Positions 1 to 5,652 of a stretch of DNA of 5,652 nt are shown one piece after another. Both the position numbers and the translations under genes were made by a program. Position 1 is the first letter of the stretch. Each line of letters begins with the position of its first letter. The notes under the pieces were generated by a model, which saw only the letters and a program-made list of their open reading frames with translations, did no database searches and was not told the origin of the DNA. Source of the DNA: an uncultured Eubacteriales bacterium (GTDB taxonomy: Bacteria > Bacillota > Clostridia > Monoglobales > Monoglobaceae); the NCBI GenBank assembly GCA_905205855.1, contig CAJLFL010000134.1, positions 1-5,652 on the forward strand. Reading direction: 5' to 3'.

Positions 1-2
1 TG

Positions 3-19
3 TTCAAACTCGTTTTGAA
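3..19. repeat. Short inverted repeat TTCAAA/TTTGAA
   Basis: Perfect 6-bp arms (3-8 and 14-19) flank a 5-nt spacer. No T-run follows, so it is not an intrinsic terminator for an upstream gene. It could be a protein-binding site or chance in AT-rich DNA. Confidence 0.3.
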
Positions 20-48
20 TGAAAATATGCCGGAATGTAACACATCTA

Positions 49-62
49 TTGTAAAACTACAA
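49..62. repeat. Short inverted repeat TTGTA/TACAA upstream of the promoter
   Basis: Perfect 5-bp arms (49-53, 58-62) surround AAAC, and the repeat ends 28 nt before the -35 element. The position suits an activator site, but repeats this short are common by chance. Confidence 0.3.
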
Positions 63-90
63 CATTTTTATGCGATATTAGAAAATTTGA

Positions 91-119
91 TTGACAAAAA
101 GGCTGTTTTGATGTATTAT
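91..119 (+). promoter_or_regulatory. Sigma-A type promoter for the riboswitch/SLH gene
   Basis: The -35 element TTGACA (91-96) matches consensus at six of six positions. The -10 element TATTAT (114-119) matches five of six, with an optimal 17-bp spacer. Transcription is predicted to start near 125-127, a few bases before the first strand of the riboswitch closing stem at 131, so the promoter and the RNA element fit each other. No extended -10 TGn is present. The call is from sequence only; the start site is inferred. Confidence 0.85.
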
Positions 120-130
120 TATAAGGAAAA

Positions 131-222
131 CTTAATATATGGGCAAACTATCCGAAAGGGTAGGACGCAAAGCCGTGAGTCTAAGATATTTTTATTATGA
201 TTGTCTGGTTGCATATTTTTAG
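131..222 (+). ncRNA. Cyclic-di-GMP-I (GEMM-I) riboswitch
   Basis: The conserved GEMM-I core is visible. GGGCAAAC (141-148) is followed by a six-pair stem CTATCC/GGGTAG (148-153/158-163, one G-U) capped by a GAAA tetraloop (154-157), then GGACGCAAAGCC (163-174). A tetraloop-receptor-like pair follows, CTAAG (181-185) with TATGA (196-200), and the 3' GGTTGC (207-212). The closing stem P1 pairs 131-141 with 212-222, 11 positions with two U-U mismatches. By alignment to the Vibrio Vc2 aptamer as I recall it, the ligand-contacting bases correspond to G142, A169 and C212; all are of the expected type. The class binds the second messenger c-di-GMP in nascent mRNA. No terminator lies between the aptamer and the gene, and P1 touches the ribosome binding site, so translational control is inferred. 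Confidence 0.93.
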
Positions 223-226
223 GAGG
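221..226 (+). promoter_or_regulatory. Ribosome binding site AGGAGG of the SLH gene
   Basis: AGGAGG sits 7 nt before the ATG at 234 and fixes that codon as the start rather than the in-frame TTG at 201, which lies inside the riboswitch. The first two bases (221-222) are also the last two bases of the aptamer P1 stem. Ligand binding could therefore restrict ribosome access. Confidence 0.9.
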
Positions 227-233
227 TTCTGAT

Positions 234-1685
234 ATGAAAAAAGTATTAGTGCTCCTGCTTGCAACCGCAATGTTGTTTACCGGAACGGTTGCATTTGCAA
301 GCAACGGAGTAAACGGTGAGGAGGCAGTTCAGGCTGCTTTCGGCAAAGGCTACGGCAGAGGGGACAACGCTGCTGAGAGTAAACAGGCAAGCAGTGTTGA
401 CAGAAACATCCCGCGCGGTTATGCGGCGTTCTTCCTGCAGCTTGATGGTTTGCAGATGGATACGAGCGGAAATATTTCCGGTCGTCCGAGTGCTTTATTT
501 ACAGACATAATTGCAACTGCAGAGCTTTCAAACAAGAACAGAAAGTACAGCTATACTGTTGTAATAGGCAACGGTGTAACAGAGAGTGACGTTCTTGCTG
601 AAGTGAAAAATCCGCCGTCTGATGACACGGCATTTGATGCAGCGCGCGGTCAGCTGATGCACAAAGGATATATTCGTTCCGATAAGGGCGAGGTTATTCC
701 GTGGGCTAAGCTGAACTCTAAAAACTATGGTATTGATTGGTATGTCTTTAAGCATGAGTCGGACGGTTGGCATATTGACGGTCGTATTATTGATTTATCG
801 ACAAATGATATTATTGATATAGTAATACCTGATGATCCAAAGGATATTCCGGATGACGCATATAAAGACGACGACCAAAAAGATGATAAGGATACCGGCA
901 AAGAGGATGATACGCCGGCTGCAGATACTTCATATAACCTTGACGGCGCGACATTTGCGTATATATTCGGATATGAACCTGTTATAAATCGCGTACTTGA
1001 TGAAGACGGCAGTCTGATAAGCGCCGATGCTGAAGTGTTTATGGGCATGGATGATAATGTTACCGTAGAGCAGGTAAGTGCAATGCTTATACGTTTGCTT
1101 GATCAGGAAAACTTCACAAAAGGTCAGAAATATAAGGTTGCTCCATCGGTTGAGCCTTATCGCAGAGCTTGGTTTGCAAGAGGGCTTGCGTATCAGTGCA
1201 GCGTAGGGGGATTGGATTCTGATGGCAGTATTCCGCTTGGTGATGTAAGCCGCGGATTGGTGGCAAAGCTTGTATCTCACGCGCTTAATCTGAATCTTAC
1301 CGATGACGTACCCTTTGCAGATGTTGAAGGCAATGAGTATGAAGAAGATATTAAAAAGGTTTATACTTACGGATATATGAAAGGCGTAAGTAAAGATTCG
1401 TTTGCTCCTGACGACATTATGACAAGAGCTGAGTTTTGCCAGCTGTTTAATAACATAATCGGCCGTGATAAAATGGGCTTGACTGCGTTGGATAAAGACG
1501 GAAATAAATACGAAATCACTGCTGCTGATTATTCATTTGTGGATATGTCGCCGAGCCATTGGGCGTATGAAACATGTCTGAAGGCAACAAGCGCGTATGA
1601 TGATAATGGGTATGTCAGCATAACTAAAAGACAGGAAAATATAAGAAACAAGCTTGACGACTACGACAGCCAGCTGTTGTATTAG
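234..1685 (+). CDS. Secreted S-layer-homology (SLH) domain protein
   Basis: This is a 483-aa exported protein predicted to attach non-covalently to the cell wall through SLH repeats. Residues 1-22 form a signal peptide: a KK start, a hydrophobic core and an AFA cleavage motif. Residues about 58-199 form a compact domain of unknown function with a WYVFKHESDGWHIDG segment at 169-183, a pattern I associate loosely with clostridial surface proteins. An acidic Asp/Lys-rich linker occupies 200-235. SLH-like repeats follow: a degenerate one at about 240-292 (FAYIFGYEP start, TVEQ in place of TRAE), a second at about 309-355 (VSRG) and the best one at 361-411 (FADVEG, SFAPDDIMTRAEF). A half repeat FVDMSPSHWAYE begins at 435. 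SLH domains as a family bind secondary cell-wall polysaccharide. The start is set by AGGAGG at 221. The gene has its own promoter, a c-di-GMP riboswitch upstream and a terminator downstream. The ligand or role of the N-terminal domain is not recognisable. Confidence 0.9.
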   Translation: MKKVLVLLLATAMLFTGTVAFASNGVNGEEAVQAAFGKGYGRGDNAAESKQASSVDRNIPRGYAAFFLQLDGLQMDTSGNISGRPSALFTDIIATAELSNKNRKYSYTVVIGNGVTESDVLAEVKNPPSDDTAFDAARGQLMHKGYIRSDKGEVIPWAKLNSKNYGIDWYVFKHESDGWHIDGRIIDLSTNDIIDIVIPDDPKDIPDDAYKDDDQKDDKDTGKEDDTPAADTSYNLDGATFAYIFGYEPVINRVLDEDGSLISADAEVFMGMDDNVTVEQVSAMLIRLLDQENFTKGQKYKVAPSVEPYRRAWFARGLAYQCSVGGLDSDGSIPLGDVSRGLVAKLVSHALNLNLTDDVPFADVEGNEYEEDIKKVYTYGYMKGVSKDSFAPDDIMTRAEFCQLFNNIIGRDKMGLTALDKDGNKYEITAADYSFVDMSPSHWAYETCLKATSAYDDNGYVSITKRQENIRNKLDDYDSQLLY

Positions 1686-1695
1686 ACGTGTGCTG

Positions 1696-1731
1696 CTGCC
1701 CCGATTTCGGATTGGGGCAGTTTTTGTTTTT
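1696..1731 (+). terminator. Rho-independent terminator after the SLH gene
   Basis: A 10-bp stem CTGCCCCGAT/ATTGGGGCAG (1696-1705/1711-1720, one G-U pair) has a 5-nt loop, TTCGG. It is followed at once by the T-rich tract TTTTTGTTTTT. It starts 11 nt after the SLH stop codon and should end most transcripts from the riboswitch promoter before the glycan operon. Confidence 0.93.
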
Positions 1732-1733
1732 GA

Positions 1734-1748
1734 CAATGTAAATCATTG
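1734..1748. repeat. Short inverted repeat CAATG/CATTG before the glycan operon
   Basis: Five-base arms (1734-1738, 1744-1748) flank TAAAT in the gap between the terminator and the sugar-transferase gene, ending 10 nt before its GGAGGG. It could form a weak leader hairpin or an operator; chance is equally possible. Confidence 0.3.
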
Positions 1749-1768
1749 CCAGAGTTTCGGAGGGAATT

Positions 1769-3247
1769 ATGAGTATAGACAGCAAAAGCAAACTGATAAG
1801 AATATTATCTGTTGCCGGCGACGTGACAACAGTGTTTTTAAGTGTGATATTATCATTCAGAATATCCGGAGTTTATACGGATATATGCAATGTGACGGTC
1901 GGGTACGGTCTTGCTTTTGTTATTGCAGTTGTATTCAGCTATATAATGCTTGACTTGTATTCACTAAAGGCGGAAAATATCTATAATGCTCTTATATCTG
2001 CCGGAATATCGGTGCTTATTGCGTATTTCTGTGTATATGTTTTAAGCCGTATTGTAAGGGTACAGCAGCTTCCGATAACATTCTGGTCGTACTTGCTTGC
2101 GATATTGATGCCGACAGAGCTTGTGTGGAGAATGATTGTTGCCTTTGCAAAGAAAAAGACAGGGCAAAAGCGGTCGCTGCTGATAATCGAAAATATGAAA
2201 AATACAAGCCGTCTGGCAAGAAAACTGAAATACGCTTCAAATGAGGAAAACCGTTCGTGGTATCACATGCTTGACGAAACGGATGATGATGAAATGCAAA
2301 CGCTTCTCAATAAAATGCTGCCTAAGTTTGATGCAGTATTTATTTCATCACATATAAGTAATAAGGTCGCCGTGAAAATCCTGTTCAAAGCTCTGACAAT
2401 CGGAAAAGAGGCAAATATTCTTGCTGATGTTGACGGGGTTACTACTCTCAAAGGCAGAATATATCAGATAGATGATACACCTGCTATCGTAAAAAAGGGG
2501 ATTCATCTGACAAGGTTTCAAAAAACAGTTAAACGAAGTTTTGATATTTTAATAGCACTCATAGGGAGCATAGTAACGCTGCCTGTGATTCTGATTTGTG
2601 CCGCGGCAATAAAACTTGATTCAAAAGGTCCTGTGTTTTATAAGCAGGAAAGATATACTATAAATAAAAAAGTGTTTAATGTTTATAAGCTGCGTACAAT
2701 GTTTATGGACGCCGAAAAAAACGGTGCACAGTTTGCAACTGAAAACGATCCTCGTATCACGCGCGTCGGCAGAGTGCTGCGTGCACTGCGGCTTGACGAG
2801 CTTCCGCAAATATATAATATACTTGCAGGCTCAATGTCGGTGGTTGGGCCAAGACCGGAGCGTCCTGTTTTTGCCGATGAATTTTCAAAGGCAATAGCAA
2901 GCTATGATATGCATTACTGCCTTAAAGCAGGACTTACAGGGTATGCACAGGTTTACGGAAAGTATAATACAAGAGTGTCGGATAAAATCCTTATGGATAT
3001 TACATACGGAACGACATATTCTTTGCTGCTTGATGTAAAGCTCATACTGCTTACCATAAAGATTATGTTTATGAAATCCGCAACGCAGGGTGTTGATGAG
3101 GAATATGATGCAAATTTGTCAGCGCCGGACAAAGAAACCGGACGCAGGGCGTCTTCAAAACGATTTATGGAATATATAAAAGACATAGACCAAAGTAAAG
3201 AGGAAAAGAACAATGAAAAAAATATCCGTGATTATTCCGGCGTATAA
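1769..3247 (+). CDS. Polyprenyl-phosphate sugar-1-phosphate transferase (WcaJ/RfbP-type initiating enzyme)
   Basis: This 492-aa membrane enzyme is predicted to transfer a sugar-1-phosphate from a nucleotide sugar to undecaprenyl phosphate, the first step of exo- or cell-wall polysaccharide assembly. Four membrane helices (about 12-33, 45-64, 73-93, 102-126) precede a Rossmann-like cytoplasmic domain (about 134-240). The catalytic bacterial sugar transferase domain starts at KRSFD (255-259), followed by a hydrophobic membrane segment (260-282). Family motifs are present: YKLRTM (306-311) with the D-x-E acidic pair at 314/316, LDELPQIYN (342-350), VGPRPE (359-364) and GLTGYAQV (388-395). Length and layout match the large multi-domain family; the sugar specificity cannot be read from sequence. 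Oddities are the lost glycine-rich motif in the Rossmann-like domain (ENMKNT at 141-146) and a charged C-terminal tail of about 55 residues. The ATG is preceded by GGAGGG (1759-1764). The 3' end overlaps the next gene by 35 nt, so co-expression is expected. Confidence 0.93.
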   Translation: MSIDSKSKLIRILSVAGDVTTVFLSVILSFRISGVYTDICNVTVGYGLAFVIAVVFSYIMLDLYSLKAENIYNALISAGISVLIAYFCVYVLSRIVRVQQLPITFWSYLLAILMPTELVWRMIVAFAKKKTGQKRSLLIIENMKNTSRLARKLKYASNEENRSWYHMLDETDDDEMQTLLNKMLPKFDAVFISSHISNKVAVKILFKALTIGKEANILADVDGVTTLKGRIYQIDDTPAIVKKGIHLTRFQKTVKRSFDILIALIGSIVTLPVILICAAAIKLDSKGPVFYKQERYTINKKVFNVYKLRTMFMDAEKNGAQFATENDPRITRVGRVLRALRLDELPQIYNILAGSMSVVGPRPERPVFADEFSKAIASYDMHYCLKAGLTGYAQVYGKYNTRVSDKILMDITYGTTYSLLLDVKLILLTIKIMFMKSATQGVDEEYDANLSAPDKETGRRASSKRFMEYIKDIDQSKEEKNNEKNIRDYSGV

Positions 3248-4049
3248 TTGTGAAAAGTATATCGAAAGATGTATAGAATCTCTTTTGGCGCAAAGCGGAG
3301 CAGAATTGGAAATCATAGCCGTAAACGACGGCTCAGCAGATAATACTCTGCAAAGACTTTTGAAGTACCGCGATAAAATAGTGATTAGAAGTATTAAAAA
3401 TTCCGGTGCCGCAAGTGCAAGAAACACAGGCTTGGACTGTGCACACGGCGAATTTGTGATGTTTCTTGATGCTGACGATTATCTTGCCGATGACGCAATA
3501 AAACGTCTTGTTGATGCACAGAGTGAAAATGATGCGGATATTGTACGTTTCAGGTATGAATGTGTTTATACGGATGGCAGTGTTTTTGTCCCTGACAGTC
3601 AGATACACGCTGATGCCTTTGTAAACAAAAACGAGTTTAAAGAAAAAGTATATCCGCTGTTCTTCAAAGGCATATATCTTAACAGTGTGTGTATGGCTAT
3701 GTATAGGCACGGTATTATAAAAGATATACGCTTTAAAACAGAACTTGTTACGGCAGAGGATGCGGTATTTTCTGCAGCAGCGTATACCGCTGCAAAGTCG
3801 GTTCGGTTTATCCCGGATATTATCTATGAGTATTATCAGTCAAATGAAGGTTTGACCGGCAGAGGAATATCGGTTTTAAGAAAGTACCGCGATAATTTTG
3901 CATTTGCAGCGGCAACTGCGGGACATCTAAAAAGCTGGGGGATGAATACTCCTTTTAACTATATAAGAGTTTACTTTCGTCCGATAATTGTTACCTTTGA
4001 TAAAATCGGAAGACTCTGCAAAAAAAGAGGCAAGGAAGTGCAGAAGTGA
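3213..4049 (+). CDS. Family 2 (GT-A fold) glycosyltransferase
   Basis: This 278-aa cytoplasmic glycosyltransferase probably adds a sugar from a nucleotide donor to the lipid-linked glycan begun by the upstream enzyme. The N-terminus ISVIIPAYN (4-12) is the classic GT2 opening. VNDGS (37-41) contributes to nucleotide binding, GAASARNTGL is at 65-74 and the metal-binding DXD-type motif is DADD (86-89). AED (181-183, then AVF) fits the family ED motif that supplies the catalytic base. No membrane helix or second domain is seen. Donor and acceptor are unknown. The ATG lies within the end of the preceding gene, with AGAGG at 3199-3203 nine nt upstream. The stop overlaps the next start by 4 nt. Confidence 0.93.
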   Translation: MKKISVIIPAYNCEKYIERCIESLLAQSGAELEIIAVNDGSADNTLQRLLKYRDKIVIRSIKNSGAASARNTGLDCAHGEFVMFLDADDYLADDAIKRLVDAQSENDADIVRFRYECVYTDGSVFVPDSQIHADAFVNKNEFKEKVYPLFFKGIYLNSVCMAMYRHGIIKDIRFKTELVTAEDAVFSAAAYTAAKSVRFIPDIIYEYYQSNEGLTGRGISVLRKYRDNFAFAAATAGHLKSWGMNTPFNYIRVYFRPIIVTFDKIGRLCKKRGKEVQK

Positions 4050-4912
4050 GGAAGCATAAAATAATAATTACCGCAATATGTATTATTGCAGTTTTTGCTT
4101 GTGCTCTTGCAGTATATGCAATATGCGAGGGCAGACGTGTGGTGAATACATCATATACATTTGAATCGGATAGAGTGCCGGAGCAGTTTGACGGATTTAA
4201 AATTGCACTTATAACTGATTTCCATAATTGTAATAATTATGCTGAGGTTGCCGAAAAGGTGTACAATACTTCCCCGGATATAATATGTATTGCAGGCGAC
4301 CTTGTAAGCATGAATACTTCAGATTATTCCAATACAAAAAACCTAATAGGAAGACTTATGAATATTGCACAGGTATATTATTCGTACGGAAATCATGAGT
4401 ATTATAATGCCACCTATCACGAATGTGACGAGCCTCCGGTCAAAGAGGAACTGGAGGGGAGCGGCGTTATATTTCTAAACAATTCCATAAGAACAATAAA
4501 AAAAGGCGGAGCTATGATAAATCTGATAGGCTATGGGGATTCAATACACGCGGACGGGGACGGCGCTTTTTGGCAGCATGCAGAGCCTTTTATGAATGAA
4601 ATCAGTCAGAGCATTGATAAAAACGTATTGTCCGTTTTGCTGCTGCATCGTGCACAGTATTTTGACGAGGTGGCGCAGTATCCTTTTGATCTTGTCCTCG
4701 GCGGACATATGCACGGAGGACAGGTAGGCATAAAACCGATACAAAGCCTCATACTTAAAAAGCATGTTTTGACGGATAAATATTCAAAAGGAGCATATTT
4801 TGAAAACGGACATGAGCTGATTATAAGTTCGGGCTGCACCAATAATGACGGAATAAGGATTTTTAATCCTCCCGAAGTCGTAAGTATAGTGTTAAAGAGG
4901 GCAGAGCAGTGA
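4046..4912 (+). CDS. Membrane-anchored metallophosphoesterase (YkuE/YaeI-like)
   Basis: This 288-aa protein has an N-terminal hydrophobic anchor (about 5-27) after a basic MRKHK start, placing the enzymatic domain outside the membrane. All calcineurin-like phosphoesterase metal-site motifs are visible: D58-x-H60 in TDFHN, GD (84-85), GNHE (115-118), H201 in LLLHRAQ and GHMHGGQ (220-226). The C-terminal SSGCTNNDGIRIFNPPEV resembles the conserved end of the YkuE/YaeI group. Family members hydrolyse phosphomono- or diesters, and some act on lipid-linked substrates; the substrate here is unknown. Its place between a glycosyltransferase and a deacetylase-like gene suggests work on a phosphorylated glycan or lipid carrier, which is inference. 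The GTG start at 4046 overlaps the previous stop by 4 nt (GTGA), with AAGGA at 4032-4036. Confidence 0.92.
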   Translation: MRKHKIIITAICIIAVFACALAVYAICEGRRVVNTSYTFESDRVPEQFDGFKIALITDFHNCNNYAEVAEKVYNTSPDIICIAGDLVSMNTSDYSNTKNLIGRLMNIAQVYYSYGNHEYYNATYHECDEPPVKEELEGSGVIFLNNSIRTIKKGGAMINLIGYGDSIHADGDGAFWQHAEPFMNEISQSIDKNVLSVLLLHRAQYFDEVAQYPFDLVLGGHMHGGQVGIKPIQSLILKKHVLTDKYSKGAYFENGHELIISSGCTNNDGIRIFNPPEVVSIVLKRAEQ

Positions 4913-5652
4913 AATATAACTGGAAGAACAACAAAAAATTTGCGTTTACCATAGTTGATGATACAGACGGTGCATATGTTGAAAATATAAAGCCGGTATA
5001 TGACTGCCTTTACCGCAGCGGAATCATCACAACAAAAACAGTGTGGCTGCGTGCGGCACGCGACTATTTCTTGGGTGACAGTCTTGAAAACGGCGAATAC
5101 TTGGAGTATGTACTGGAACTGCAGAGGAGAGGCTTTGAAATTGCACTGCATGATATAGGCTCCGGAGTTTTTACGCGCAGTGAAATTCTCGCGGCGCTTA
5201 GCGAGTTTAAAGATTATTTCGGCAATTATCCCAAAATGCAGATAAATCACGGTGATAACCAAAGCAGCATGTACTGGTGCGGCAAGCGTTTTTCTGCTCC
5301 TGTGGCAATGATGTATGATTTTTATAAAAAGAAGAAGGGTGCATATGTCCAATCAGAGGGCGACCTGCCTGAAAGCGTGTCTTTTTGGGGTGATGAGTGC
5401 AAAAAGCATATTAAATATATCAGAAATCGCGTATACGGAGAGCTTAATCTGTTAAAACGCGATAAGCACACTCCTTACCGGGAAAAAGAAAAGGATTTGT
5501 ATTCAAATTATTGGTTCAGTTCAAGCGATGCAATGACAGCGGATATGTTTGTAAAGCTTTTGTCAAAGGATAATATTGACAGGCTTGAACGTGAAAACGG
5601 CTGTGCAATTATATATACGCATTTTGGATATGGTTTTGTTGATAAGAATAAT
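4909..5652 (+). CDS. Polysaccharide-deacetylase-like (CE4/NodB superfamily) protein, 3'-truncated by window end
   Basis: This is an open frame of 248 codons with no stop before the window end, so the protein is partial. It starts at GTG 4909, overlapping the previous stop by 4 nt, with AAAGAGG at 4894-4900 eight nt upstream. The N-terminus FTIVDDTDG (13-21) has the Asp-Asp pair of NodB-type deacetylases. IALHDIGSG (78-86) matches the position of the histidine motif, INHGDN (112-117) a later motif, and IIYTHFGYG (234-242) the C-terminal histidine motif. TTKTVW (41-46) and a TREEI-like TRSEI (89-93) fit a subgroup often seen among surface-polysaccharide genes. No signal peptide or membrane helix is present, so it should be cytoplasmic, unlike most CE4 enzymes. 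The usual H-x3-H pair is reduced to one histidine (H81), so activity may differ. The function is inferred: removal of acetyl groups from a sugar intermediate, or a non-catalytic role. Confidence 0.82.
   Translation, partial: MKYNWKNNKKFAFTIVDDTDGAYVENIKPVYDCLYRSGIITTKTVWLRAARDYFLGDSLENGEYLEYVLELQRRGFEIALHDIGSGVFTRSEILAALSEFKDYFGNYPKMQINHGDNQSSMYWCGKRFSAPVAMMYDFYKKKKGAYVQSEGDLPESVSFWGDECKKHIKYIRNRVYGELNLLKRDKHTPYREKEKDLYSNYWFSSSDAMTADMFVKLLSKDNIDRLERENGCAIIYTHFGYGFVDKNN

Noticed and set aside
15..200. Open frame of 61 codons on the + strand in the leader region
   Set aside because: It spans the promoter and most of the riboswitch, has no ribosome binding site at its ATG, and its protein shows no recognisable features.
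201..233. In-frame TTG start 11 codons upstream of the SLH protein ATG
   Set aside because: The TTG lies inside the riboswitch without a ribosome binding site and would bury the signal peptide behind MSGCIFLGGSD. The ATG at 234 has AGGAGG at 7 nt and gives a clean signal peptide.
1654..1683. TTGACG (1654-1659) with TGTATT (1678-1683) as an internal promoter at the end of the SLH gene
   Set aside because: The -10 matches only four of six at an 18-bp spacer, and any transcript would run straight into the strong terminator at 1696-1731.
1730..1735. TTGACA as a -35 element for the glycan operon
   Set aside because: No TATAAT-like hexamer lies 16-18 bp downstream; the nearest candidates are at the wrong distance or within the coding region.
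4606..5352. Long minus-strand open frame of 248 codons
   Set aside because: It lies antisense to the phosphoesterase and deacetylase-like genes, whose motifs are clear, and its translation is Cys/His-rich and low in sense, typical of a shadow frame.
1..5652. CRISPR array, insertion sequence, tRNA/rRNA or phage-type system
   Set aside because: No regularly spaced repeats, transposase motifs, terminal inverted repeats or tRNA-like cloverleaf sequences were seen in the window.

Overview
The window reads as the chromosome of a Gram-positive, clostridia-type Firmicute. The evidence is moderately AT-rich DNA, strong AGGAGG-type ribosome binding sites, a consensus sigma-A promoter, a clostridial-style cyclic-di-GMP-I (GEMM-I) riboswitch, an S-layer-homology (SLH) protein and GTG starts in tightly packed genes. 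Genus cannot be fixed from the sequence alone. All supported genes lie on the + strand.

Region 1 (1-233) holds no convincing gene. It carries two small inverted repeats, a near-consensus promoter (TTGACA, 17 bp, TATTAT; 91-119) and then a c-di-GMP-I riboswitch aptamer (about 131-222) that fills almost the whole predicted 5' leader. The closing stem of the aptamer runs into the Shine-Dalgarno sequence of the next gene, which suggests control of translation initiation by c-di-GMP.

Region 2 (234-1731) is a single secreted SLH-domain protein gene (483 aa) followed by a strong intrinsic terminator.

Region 3 (1769 to the window end) is a tightly packed surface-glycan gene set. It contains a membrane polyprenyl-phosphate sugar-1-phosphate transferase, a GT2 glycosyltransferase, a membrane-anchored metallophosphoesterase and a polysaccharide-deacetylase-like protein cut off by the window end. 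The genes overlap by 35, 4 and 4 nt, so they are almost certainly one operon with translational coupling. No clear promoter is seen between the terminator and the first of these genes.

Together the window joins second-messenger control of a cell-wall-associated protein with a cluster likely to build or trim a cell-surface polysaccharide. SLH proteins as a family bind secondary cell-wall polysaccharides, so a functional link is plausible, but adjacency is the only evidence for it here.
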